From NCBI GenBank assembly GCA_023253435.1, contig JALRGJ010000046.1, forward strand, positions 1 through 7,736: a stretch of 7,736 bases of DNA, written 5' to 3'. Positions within the stretch are counted from its first letter, which is position 1; each line of letters begins with the position of its first letter. Of this stretch, positions 1 through 6,554 are shown piece after piece. Under the pieces are notes generated by a model. The model saw only the letters and a list, made by a program, of their open reading frames with translations, searched no databases and was not told the origin of the DNA. The stretch comes from Ilumatobacteraceae bacterium. GTDB taxonomy: Bacteria > Actinomycetota > Acidimicrobiia > Acidimicrobiales > Ilumatobacteraceae. The position numbers were made by a program, and so were the translations under genes.

Positions 1-131
1 CTGTATGCCCTGGGCAGATCGAACAGTTTCCATACCTATTGGGGAGTGTAAAGAGGGTTATTTGCCGACTACCACCACGAAACAAACTCGCAACATAAAG
101 TTGCATTTGTCGTCACAAAACCCCATTTTTC

Positions 132-144
132 TGAACGCAGTTCA
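132..144. repeat. Operator-like inverted repeat TGAAC-GCA-GTTCA
   Basis: A perfect 5-bp inverted repeat with a 3-base spacer lies just upstream of the candidate -35 of the sulfatase gene. The two-fold symmetry and position suit a dimeric regulator. It resembles the actinobacterial LexA half-sites (GAAC/GTTC), but the spacer is one base short of the usual four, so a LexA call is not made. Chance occurrence is possible. Confidence 0.3.
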
Positions 145-148
145 TTTA

Positions 149-177
149 TTTCAGGCCGAATCTGGGCAACCTACACT
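149..177 (+). promoter_or_regulatory. Possible promoter of the sulfatase gene
   Basis: A TACACT hexamer at 172-177 fits the actinobacterial TANNNT -10 pattern. Seventeen bases upstream is TTTCAG at 149-154, a weak -35. A start site near 184 would give a short leader of about 17 bases that still contains the Shine-Dalgarno at 191-196. This is a pattern match only. Confidence 0.28.
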
Positions 178-190
178 CATGGAGACCCTC

Positions 191-196
191 GGGAGG
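191..196 (+). promoter_or_regulatory. Ribosome binding site of the sulfatase
   Basis: GGGAGG sits four bases before the ATG at 201. It is a strong Shine-Dalgarno sequence and supports this start, even though the first ~35 residues precede the conserved sulfatase core. Confidence 0.6.
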
Positions 197-200
197 CCCA

Positions 201-2459
201 ATGACATTCACACCAAAGACTCCAAAAGGATTCCCTGGCCGCAGTGGTAAGACCCTTGCCGAGTCTCAGCCTCATTGGGATTCACATAACAGTTCCGATG
301 GCAAGCCAAATATTTTGATGGTGCTTCTTGATGACGTGGGTTTTGCAGATTTTGGATGTTACGGATCAGAGATTCACACTCCCGCCATCGATTCAGTAGC
401 GCAGCAAGGACTCCGCTTTTCCGGTTTTCACACAACTGCCATGTGCAGTACCACGAGAGCTGCTCTGCTCACTGGTCGCAATCATCACAGTGTCGGTGTT
501 GGGTGCCTTGCAAATTTTGATAGTGGGTATCCCGGCTACAGAGGGAAAATTACAAAAGAAGCCGGAACAATTGCAGAGCTCTTACGACCCCACGGGTACC
601 GCAACTACATGGTGGGCAAATGGCATGTCACACCACTCACAGAAACCGGGCCCACCGGACCTTTTGACGGCTGGCCACTAGCAAGAGGTTTTGACCGCTT
701 CTATGGGTTTCTTGATGCAGAAACCGATCAGTTCAGTCCAGAAGTTGTGCGCGATAACACCCATGTCACTGCACCAGGCACTTACAGCACCGGTTATCAC
801 CTCACTGAAGACTTGATTGACAATTCAATTACATATTTGTCTGAGCACACAGCTGGCGCACCAGATGCTCCTTGGTTTATGTTGCTTGCCCCTGGAGCAT
901 GCCATGCACCGCATCAGGCTCCCATTGAACTCATTGATAAATGTGAGCAGTATTTTTTAGATGGCTGGGATGCGTGTCGTGAACGACGTCTCGCAAAACA
1001 AATTGAATTAGGAATCGTTCCTCAAGGAACACAATTACCAGATCGCAACGACTGGGTATTTCCTTGGGCCGATATTCCCACAGAACACAAGCCACTGTTC
1101 ACTCGTCTCATGGCTGCCTACGCAGCAATGTTGGAACACTTTGATCAAAACTTTGCTCGAGTTCTTGCTCACCTTGACGCATCTGGGCAATTGGAAAACA
1201 CAGTCATCATGGTGATGAGTGACAATGGCGCCAGTCAAGAGGGTGGCCCTCACGGATTCATCAATGCAATGGGTCCTTTCAACTTGATTCCCGAATCAAT
1301 TGAAGAAAAGCTCTCGCGAATTTCTGATATTGGTGGACCAGATACACACTCCAACTTTCCTTGGGGTTGGGCGATGGCAGCCAATACTCCACTCAAGCGA
1401 TACAAACAAAACACACATTCAGGAGGAATTCGGGATCCTTTTGTTATCTCTTGGCCAGGAGTCATTGCTGATAAGGGCGGCTTACGACACAATTTCTGCC
1501 ACGCGCTTGATGTAGTTCCTACTCTTCTCGACGTCATTGGTATTGAAGCACCGAGCCATGTCAATGGCATCAAACAAATGCCCATTGAAGGAACATCTTT
1601 TGCTCCAGTTCTCTCACAGGAATCAGCAGCAGTGCAGCGCGGACCTCAATACTTTGAGATGTTTGGCCACAGAGGCATCTGGGACAACGGTTGGAAAGCG
1701 GTGGCCTATCACCAACCCGGAACACCATTTGACGATGACGTGTGGGAGTTGTATCACCTCTCTGAAGATTTCAATGAATGCCACAATGTGGCCGACACTG
1801 AGCCAAAGAGATTGCAAAAGATGATCGACCTGTGGTGGAAAGAAGCCGATAAACACAATGTGTTGCCACTAGATGATCGTTTTGCTCCGCGTTTTGCCGA
1901 AAATGCGGAGCGCCACACTGGATCACGTACCAATTTCACTTTCTGGAAGGGAATGGGTCATTTGCCCTCAGATGTTGCTCCAGATTTGCGTAGCCGTTCG
2001 TACACAATTACCGCTCACATAGAAGTTCCCGAATCAGGTTGTGAGGGTGTTCTTGTCTCACATGGTGATGCCACTAGTGGCTACAGCCTTTTCATACGAG
2101 ATGGTTACCTAGAACATGATCTCAACATTGGTGGATCCCATCAAATGTTGAAATCACATATTCCAGTTCCTGCCGGCTCACATCAAGTGGGTGTTCGGAT
2201 GAAAAGAGTGGGAAACGAGGGAACTCTCACAATGTTCATTGACGATATTGAAGTGGGATCTATGACCACTAGTAATATTTTCTGGATTCTGATCTCATGG
2301 TCCGGTCTAGATATAGGTCTCGACAGAGGAACCACAGTGAGTGACTACACATCACCTTTCATGTTCACCGGGAATCTCATCAAAGTAGTGATCGATTTAG
2401 ATAACGATCAAACGCTGGATTACCACGGCCATAGTCGCGCCACAATGGCTCGCGATTAG
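201..2459 (+). CDS. Arylsulfatase (formylglycine-dependent type I sulfatase)
   Basis: This 752-residue protein is predicted to hydrolyse sulfate esters. The sulfatase core runs from about residue 35 to 560. Asp44-Asp45 (LLDD) and Asp341-Asn342 (SDNG) should bind the divalent metal. Cys82 lies in CSTTRAALLTGR and should be converted to formylglycine. Arg86, Lys140 and His142 (GKWH), His235 (ACHAPH) and Lys402 (before HSGGIRDP) match the remaining active-site residues of Pseudomonas arylsulfatase. A beta-rich C-terminal domain (about 580-735), containing WSGLDIG and ending in IDLDND, is typical of the long actinobacterial arylsulfatases. No signal peptide or membrane segment is visible, so a cytoplasmic location is likely. 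The usual Pro of the C-x-P-x-R maturation motif is Thr84 here. The natural substrate cannot be told from sequence. It converges with the acyl-CoA dehydrogenase, leaving 12 bases between stop codons. Confidence 0.93.
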   Translation: MTFTPKTPKGFPGRSGKTLAESQPHWDSHNSSDGKPNILMVLLDDVGFADFGCYGSEIHTPAIDSVAQQGLRFSGFHTTAMCSTTRAALLTGRNHHSVGVGCLANFDSGYPGYRGKITKEAGTIAELLRPHGYRNYMVGKWHVTPLTETGPTGPFDGWPLARGFDRFYGFLDAETDQFSPEVVRDNTHVTAPGTYSTGYHLTEDLIDNSITYLSEHTAGAPDAPWFMLLAPGACHAPHQAPIELIDKCEQYFLDGWDACRERRLAKQIELGIVPQGTQLPDRNDWVFPWADIPTEHKPLFTRLMAAYAAMLEHFDQNFARVLAHLDASGQLENTVIMVMSDNGASQEGGPHGFINAMGPFNLIPESIEEKLSRISDIGGPDTHSNFPWGWAMAANTPLKRYKQNTHSGGIRDPFVISWPGVIADKGGLRHNFCHALDVVPTLLDVIGIEAPSHVNGIKQMPIEGTSFAPVLSQESAAVQRGPQYFEMFGHRGIWDNGWKAVAYHQPGTPFDDDVWELYHLSEDFNECHNVADTEPKRLQKMIDLWWKEADKHNVLPLDDRFAPRFAENAERHTGSRTNFTFWKGMGHLPSDVAPDLRSRSYTITAHIEVPESGCEGVLVSHGDATSGYSLFIRDGYLEHDLNIGGSHQMLKSHIPVPAGSHQVGVRMKRVGNEGTLTMFIDDIEVGSMTTSNIFWILISWSGLDIGLDRGTTVSDYTSPFMFTGNLIKVVIDLDNDQTLDYHGHSRATMARD

Positions 2460-2471
2460 TGGGTAAAGGCC

Positions 2472-3659
2472 TTATCCCCTAACGGGGACCTCTTTAAAGG
2501 CAATGTTTCTGTCTGTCTCTGGTTCTTTAGGTAAACCAAGTACGCGCTCACCAATGATGTTGCGCTGAATCTGATCGGTTCCACCACCAATAGAGAAAAA
2601 ATAAGCATTCAATTGTGAATAATTGTGTGCATAGATCACTGAATCTTCTTCACCACTAAGTGTGGCATTCATTCCCAAAAGATGACCTTGCACGCGGGCG
2701 GCAAAATGCAGTAGTTGCGCCATGTTCAATTTCCCTAGCGAAGCAAGTGGTGATGCTCCCCCAGCCTCCGCCGCTGCCCTGGCGCGTTCTGCATTCCACT
2801 CGTTAGTCATGCGCCAACAATGCAACTTCATCAGTTCCTGTCTGACATGAGGGTCTGATTGTTTGCCCATCTTTCTAGCAAGACCAATAAGTGATGTATC
2901 GGGCATGGGAATAGAGCCATGTGCTGCGGCGGTAGCTCCTTTAGATGAACGGGATGCTGGGCCTCTTCGACCACCACCCATAGCTACTCGCTCATACATC
3001 AGCGCAGTCTGGAGAACCATCCAACCACTATTCAGTTCCCCCAAACGATGAGTGTCAGGTACCCGTGCATCGGTAATAAAAACTTCGTTGAAACGCGCAT
3101 CACCTGTTGCCTGTCGAAGCGGACGTACTTCAACGCCAGACTGCTTCATGGGAAGCCAGAAAAAACTGATACCTCTATGCTTGGGCTGATCCCAATCTGT
3201 TCGTGCGATCAACATTCCATAATCCGCACTTTTGGCTCCAGAAGTCCAGACCTTCTGGCCATTCACCACCCATTCATTGCCATCACGGAGCGCCGTGGTT
3301 CTGATGCCAGCCAAGTCGGACCCCGCTCCAGGCTCGCTGTACAACAAACACATTGCGATTTCATCGAGTAATAACTTGCGCATGAACTGACTCTTCAATT
3401 CATCACTTCCATAAGACAGCATTGTTCCTGCCCACAGATTTGTTTTGTCTTGGCCGGGGCCGGGAACCCCTTTAGATAAAAACAATTCCTCTACTTCGGC
3501 CGCTTCATCATCGGATAAACCACGACCAAACCATTCCTTTGGCCAGCGAAGCGCAGCCCAGCCAGAATCCACCACAGTTTCACGCCACACATCTGGGTCG
3601 ATAGTGGGATCCCAATGAGTTGAAATAAATTCAGATGCCTCTTGTATTGCCTGACTCAT
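2472..3659 (-). CDS. Acyl-CoA dehydrogenase, FadE type
   Basis: This 395-residue FAD enzyme is predicted to oxidise an acyl-CoA to the 2,3-enoyl-CoA. Family motifs in order are YSEPGAGSDL (107-116), VNGQKVWTSGA (132-142), RGISFFWLPM (162-171) and GGGTDQIQRNIIGERVLGLP (358-377). The Glu used by medium-chain enzymes, in their YEGT motif, aligns with Gly359. Glu223 in MYERVA aligns with the helix-G Glu that serves as base in isovaleryl- and long-chain acyl-CoA dehydrogenases, so it is the likely catalytic base. The length is normal for the family. The ATG at 3659 is chosen because AAAGGA lies five bases upstream. The frame stays open to 3809, but the extra 50 residues are rich in Arg, Trp and Ser, match nothing expected of the family, and would overlap the divergent alcohol dehydrogenase. 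Chain-length or steroid side-chain preference is not resolvable. Confidence 0.9.
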   Translation of the reverse strand: MSQAIQEASEFISTHWDPTIDPDVWRETVVDSGWAALRWPKEWFGRGLSDDEAAEVEELFLSKGVPGPGQDKTNLWAGTMLSYGSDELKSQFMRKLLLDEIAMCLLYSEPGAGSDLAGIRTTALRDGNEWVVNGQKVWTSGAKSADYGMLIARTDWDQPKHRGISFFWLPMKQSGVEVRPLRQATGDARFNEVFITDARVPDTHRLGELNSGWMVLQTALMYERVAMGGGRRGPASRSSKGATAAAHGSIPMPDTSLIGLARKMGKQSDPHVRQELMKLHCWRMTNEWNAERARAAAEAGGASPLASLGKLNMAQLLHFAARVQGHLLGMNATLSGEEDSVIYAHNYSQLNAYFFSIGGGTDQIQRNIIGERVLGLPKEPETDRNIAFKEVPVRG

Positions 3660-3664
3660 CGCAA

Positions 3665-3670
3665 TCCTTT
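3665..3670 (-). promoter_or_regulatory. Ribosome binding site of the acyl-CoA dehydrogenase
   Basis: Read on the minus strand this is AAAGGA, followed by five bases and the ATG at 3659. It decides the start against the 50-codon longer reading that would begin at 3809. Confidence 0.55.
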
Positions 3671-3681
3671 TGCCTTCTCTA

Positions 3682-3693
3682 TCTCCATGGAGA
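3682..3693. repeat. Perfect 12-bp palindrome TCTCCATGGAGA
   Basis: The palindrome lies in the 108-base divergent control region between the acyl-CoA dehydrogenase and the alcohol dehydrogenase. A second inverted pair, CTATCT (3679-3684) and AGATAG (3703-3708), partly overlaps it. If the minus-strand promoter proposed at 3717-3722 is right, the palindrome falls roughly 20-30 bases after transcription starts, a usual place for a repressor site. It could be a regulator operator or an mRNA hairpin. Confidence 0.35.
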
Positions 3694-3716
3694 GTAGTTC
3701 TTAGATAGCGGGAATC

Positions 3717-3722
3717 TCTATA
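3717..3722 (-). promoter_or_regulatory. Possible extended -10 for the acyl-CoA dehydrogenase
   Basis: On the minus strand the sequence reads TGG-TATAGA, an extended -10 form (TGn plus a hexamer matching TATAAT at four of six positions). The predicted start site near 3710 would leave a leader of about 50 bases carrying the Shine-Dalgarno. No good -35 is present at normal spacing; the closest is TTCAAG with 15 bases between. Confidence 0.3.
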
Positions 3723-3767
3723 CCAACGACTCCAGATCTTGAATCTGCGTGATTTAGGGTGTGACCA

Positions 3768-4811
3768 ATGAAAGCTTTGGTATTTCACGGCCCCAGAGAT
3801 ATTCGGCATGAGTCGTACAGTGACCCTTCACTCACATTTGATCATGCAGTCATTATCAAGGTCAGCCATTGCAGTATTTGTGGAAGCGACCTTCACATTT
3901 ATCATGGTGACAAAATTGGTAAGACCGACTACTCAGCCAATGTTGACCCCTTCTGTGTGGGGCATGAATTTATTGGTGAGATTGTTGAAGCCGGAAAAGA
4001 TGTTTTTCATTTTGCAGTAGGTGACAAAGTCATCGCTGCAGGGGGCTCAGGCTGTGGAAGCTGTTCCGCTTGTTTATCGAGAATAGGTAGATGCTCCAGA
4101 TCTAATGCATTTGGTCTGAGTACTCGATTACAAGGTGGACAAGCGGAGTTTGTTCAGGTTCCAAATGCAGATATGACTCTCATGAAAATTCCAGAGGGTG
4201 TGAATACCGAACAAGCCATATTGCTGACAGATGCAATGGCAACTGCGCACTTTGGAGTTACTCGAGCCGATATTGAACCCGGCGATACTGTAGCGATAGT
4301 TGGTCTTGGGCCTATTGGTTTGATCGGAATTGAACTTGCCTACATACGTGGCGCATCACAAGTAATAGCTATCGACCCAGTTGAGGCTCGACGTAAAAAA
4401 GCCGAAGTTCTTGGGGCCATCGCAGTTTCACCAGACGATGTGCGTTCCGTGGTGAATGAGAACACGCATGGAAAAGGCGTAGACCGAGTTTTTGAAGCAT
4501 CTGGTGTACGTAGTGCAATTGAGATAGTGCCCACCTTGCTCCGCCATAGTGGTAATGCTTCATTCATTGGATTGCCCCAAGGTGGTACTGGCTTCCCTAT
4601 GAACCAAATGATTTATAAGAATTTGACCGTTCGCGCAGGAGTTGCCAACGTAACAGCGCAATGGCCAACACTTATTCCCTTATTGCAAAGTGGACGCTTA
4701 AAAGCTGACGGTCTATTTACTCATCACATGTCACTGGAACAAGGATCTGAGGGCTATCAGATTTTTGATTCGCGCAGTGATGGCGTATTGAAGATTATGT
4801 TCAGCTTGTAA
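3768..4811 (+). CDS. Zinc-dependent medium-chain alcohol dehydrogenase
   Basis: This 347-residue MDR-family enzyme is predicted to oxidise an alcohol to an aldehyde or ketone. Catalytic zinc ligands are Cys38 (in CSICGSDLH), His66-Glu67 (CVGHEF) and probably Asp155. The structural zinc site is Cys96, Cys99, Cys102 and Cys109. The last gap is six residues rather than the usual seven, so this lobe is slightly unusual. The Rossmann fold shows GLGPIG (179-184). Asp203 ends the second strand (VIAIDP), which favours NAD over NADP. The pattern resembles the threonine dehydrogenase / secondary-alcohol branch, but the substrate is not identifiable. The start has only a weak AGGG at 3756-3759. The gene is divergent from the acyl-CoA dehydrogenase and probably shares its control region. 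Its stop lies two bases from the stop of the converging persulfide dioxygenase fusion. Confidence 0.9.
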   Translation: MKALVFHGPRDIRHESYSDPSLTFDHAVIIKVSHCSICGSDLHIYHGDKIGKTDYSANVDPFCVGHEFIGEIVEAGKDVFHFAVGDKVIAAGGSGCGSCSACLSRIGRCSRSNAFGLSTRLQGGQAEFVQVPNADMTLMKIPEGVNTEQAILLTDAMATAHFGVTRADIEPGDTVAIVGLGPIGLIGIELAYIRGASQVIAIDPVEARRKKAEVLGAIAVSPDDVRSVVNENTHGKGVDRVFEASGVRSAIEIVPTLLRHSGNASFIGLPQGGTGFPMNQMIYKNLTVRAGVANVTAQWPTLIPLLQSGRLKADGLFTHHMSLEQGSEGYQIFDSRSDGVLKIMFSL

Positions 4812-4813
4812 CT

Positions 4814-6520
4814 TTATTTACCTGACTGAACGGGCAGAGATTCCTTCACCCACTCCAACATTCCTCCGGTCATATTCACAGCATCAATGCCTTTTGATAG
4901 GAGCCAGGCTGTGACTTTTCCAGATCTATTGCCAGATCTGCACACAACAACAATCCTTTGGCCATGAGAGATTTCAAAAAGTTTTTCAGGTAACTGCGCC
5001 ATCGGTATATGTACCGCACCTGAAATATGCCCCTCATTCCATTCATCTTCTTCTCGCACATCGAGCAACAGGGATGAAGTATCAACTGCAGCAGCATGAA
5101 CTGTTGTGGTGGGCAAAGTTGCAGGAATATTTGCGTTAGACCAAGAGGTATAACCACCTATCAAATCTGAAACATCAGAGAACCCATGTGAACGTAGCAA
5201 ACTTGCCGCAATGGAGGATCTATAACCGCCCGCACAAAACACCACAGTTGGCAGAGTCGGGTCAAGATTCTGTATTTCATGGATCATTGAAGGAAGACTG
5301 ATGTGTTGTGAGCCAGGAACTGTTCCAAGCGCCACTTCACCCGCATTTCGGACATCAATTACATTCAAACTTTTTACCGACGCAACTCTTTCAGTAAATG
5401 CCTCAATAGAAAGTCTGGATGCTTTCTCCACCACTTCTGGGTGTTCCATAAACGTACGAATAGGATCTGCAAGAGCACCAATTACATTGTCGAATCCAAT
5501 TCGACCAAGACGTGTCTTCGCTTCCACCTCGTACCCTGGCTCGGCCACCAAGATGATGGGAGTTCCTGGTTGCATCACCTCTCCCACATATTCCGCAAAA
5601 CGTCCGGTGAGGCCAACATTGATGGAATGACGCAGATGACCTGCGGCAAACATCATGTCATCACGTGAATCAATAACTACTGCACCATTCTTTTGATGTT
5701 GAAGAACTTCGGAAATAGTGAGCGTGTTGACCGCGGCATCTTCGCTTAGTAACCCATGTGCCTCCCTATTTTTATTTGCGGCAAAGAGGAAATACAACGG
5801 GGCAACTGTTTGTCCCTGAGTCACCGCATCAATGAAATCCTCAACCACCATTGGTGCAAGCGCGTAGTTTGTACGACGTTGCTCGCCAATAGTGGAGACA
5901 GTTTCAGTTGAGAGGTTTTTTCCACATGCAGATCCGGCACCGTGAGCGGGATACACGAGTGTTGAGTCAGGAAGTTTCATCAACTTGTTATGCAAAGAGT
6001 CATACAACTGATGGGCTAACTCATCTGCAGAAAACCCGACTGCTGAGAGAAGATCTGGTCTGCCTACATCGCCAATGAAGAGTGTGTCGCCGGTGAAAAC
6101 AGCGTACGGTTCACTCTTTGGTCCATTCTTCCGAAGCACAATGCTGATTGACTCCGGTGTATGCCCGGGAGTTTCCAAAATCTCTAGATCTACTTCACCC
6201 AGATTGATGTGCTCACCGTGCTTCATCGCACGTATAGGAAACTCAACACGATCTGCTGCATGTATTCCGTACACGATTGTTGCACCCGTTTTTGCAGCAA
6301 GCTCTAGATGTCCAGACAGAAAATCTGCGTGAAAGTGGGTCTCAATGACTGTGTCAATACGTAGGCCTTGCTCTTGAGCATCCGCAATGTATTGGGCCAC
6401 ATCTCGTTGGGGATCAATAACTACTGCTCTGCCACTGGTGGGATCTCCAATTAAGTAACTGGCGTGTGACAGGCACTCGAGGTAGTACTGCTGTACGAAC
6501 ATGTCTTGTGTTGTGAGCAT
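4814..6520 (-). CDS. Persulfide dioxygenase-like MBL protein with three rhodanese domains
   Basis: This 568-residue fusion is predicted to detoxify reactive sulfur: the MBL domain would oxidise a low-molecular-weight persulfide to sulfite, and rhodanese domains would move sulfane sulfur. The MBL domain (about 8-245) shows THFHAD (61-66), PGHT (118-121), TGDTLFIGDVGRPDL (143-157) and PAHGAGS (191-197). By comparison with ETHE1, His62, His120 and Asp145 form the iron-binding triad. Rhodanese 1 (about 267-360) lacks an active Cys; its loop reads VAEPGYE. Rhodanese 2 (about 372-468) has Cys429 in CAGGYRS. Rhodanese 3 (about 476-566) has Cys527 in CRSGNRSG. CstB-type proteins usually have one degenerate and one active rhodanese, so the third is an addition. 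No signal peptide is seen. ATG at 6520 fits a leaderless transcript; an internal ATG at 6502 is where homologues seem to begin. It lies divergent from a CsoR-family regulator across a shared operator. Confidence 0.92.
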   Translation of the reverse strand: MLTTQDMFVQQYYLECLSHASYLIGDPTSGRAVVIDPQRDVAQYIADAQEQGLRIDTVIETHFHADFLSGHLELAAKTGATIVYGIHAADRVEFPIRAMKHGEHINLGEVDLEILETPGHTPESISIVLRKNGPKSEPYAVFTGDTLFIGDVGRPDLLSAVGFSADELAHQLYDSLHNKLMKLPDSTLVYPAHGAGSACGKNLSTETVSTIGEQRRTNYALAPMVVEDFIDAVTQGQTVAPLYFLFAANKNREAHGLLSEDAAVNTLTISEVLQHQKNGAVVIDSRDDMMFAAGHLRHSINVGLTGRFAEYVGEVMQPGTPIILVAEPGYEVEAKTRLGRIGFDNVIGALADPIRTFMEHPEVVEKASRLSIEAFTERVASVKSLNVIDVRNAGEVALGTVPGSQHISLPSMIHEIQNLDPTLPTVVFCAGGYRSSIAASLLRSHGFSDVSDLIGGYTSWSNANIPATLPTTTVHAAAVDTSSLLLDVREEDEWNEGHISGAVHIPMAQLPEKLFEISHGQRIVVVCRSGNRSGKVTAWLLSKGIDAVNMTGGMLEWVKESLPVQSGK

Positions 6521-6535
6521 GCTTCATGATACCCT
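6506..6535 (+). promoter_or_regulatory. Possible rightward promoter of the Cys-rich protein/regulator operon
   Basis: TTGTGT at 6506-6511 and TACCCT at 6530-6535 (TANNNT type) are 18 bases apart. Transcription would begin at about 6541-6543, at or next to the ATG at 6543, so this message may also be leaderless. The -10 lies inside the operator, so a bound repressor would block it. Both hexamers are weak matches. Confidence 0.33.
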
Positions 6536-6554
6536 AGGGGGTATGTGTAGACAA
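6526..6554 (-). promoter_or_regulatory. Leftward promoter of the persulfide dioxygenase fusion
   Basis: On the minus strand TTGTCT (6549-6554) is followed, after exactly 17 bases, by TATCAT (6526-6531), which matches TATAAT at five of six positions. Only five bases separate the -10 from the A of the ATG at 6520, so transcription should start at or next to the start codon, giving a leaderless mRNA as is common in Actinobacteria. Most of the 6529-6544 operator fills the spacer, and its last three bases overlap the -10. Confidence 0.55.
6529..6544. promoter_or_regulatory. CsoR/CstR-type operator ATACCCTAGGGGGTAT
   Basis: The arms ATACCC (6529-6534) and GGGTAT (6539-6544) form a perfect 6-bp inverted repeat around TAGG. 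A/T-rich ends around G/C-tracts are the known operator style of CsoR-family regulators, and a gene for such a regulator lies 190 bases away. The site covers the spacer of the leftward promoter, the proposed -10 of the rightward promoter, and the first two bases of the start codon at 6543. One bound tetramer could therefore silence both directions. No second copy was noticed in the window. Confidence 0.65.

Larger units (their letters stand above)
1..200. other. Upstream intergenic region, no supported gene
   Basis: No convincing gene was found here. The + frame starting at base 1 is open until a TAA at 49-51 and could be the last 16 codons of an upstream gene, but that is too short to identify. 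The stretch holds two short inverted repeats: GCAAC/GTTGC at 90-104, with a 5-base loop, and TGAAC/GTTCA at 132-144. It also holds a possible promoter and a clear ribosome binding site for the sulfatase that starts at 201. Confidence 0.4.

Noticed and set aside
90..104. GCAAC-ATAAA-GTTGC hairpin as a terminator of an upstream gene
   Set aside because: The stem is short, no T-run follows, and no upstream gene is identifiable in the window.
5..250. An 81-codon + strand frame upstream of and overlapping the sulfatase start
   Set aside because: No recognisable motif and no ribosome binding site. It overlaps the well-supported sulfatase start in another frame and would run through its Shine-Dalgarno and likely promoter.
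208..1939. Several minus-strand open frames of 60-110 codons inside the sulfatase gene
   Set aside because: All lie antisense to a strongly conserved coding sequence and show no family motif or ribosome binding site. They are read-through shadows.
2461..2488. TCCCC-TAAC-GGGGA hairpin at 2475-2488 with the neighbouring AAGGCCTT palindrome, as a terminator for the converging genes
   Set aside because: The stem is only five base pairs and no T-run follows on either strand. It also overlaps the last codons of the acyl-CoA dehydrogenase. Termination here is possible but not supported.
3660..3809. A 50-residue N-terminal extension of the acyl-CoA dehydrogenase
   Set aside because: The sequence does not look like the family and would overlap the divergent alcohol dehydrogenase. 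A better start with AAAGGA exists at 3659.
6501..6542. In-frame upstream starts at 6501 and 6519 for the Cys-rich protein
   Set aside because: They would place the coding region across the divergent promoter and into the opposing gene. The family start MCR corresponds to 6543.
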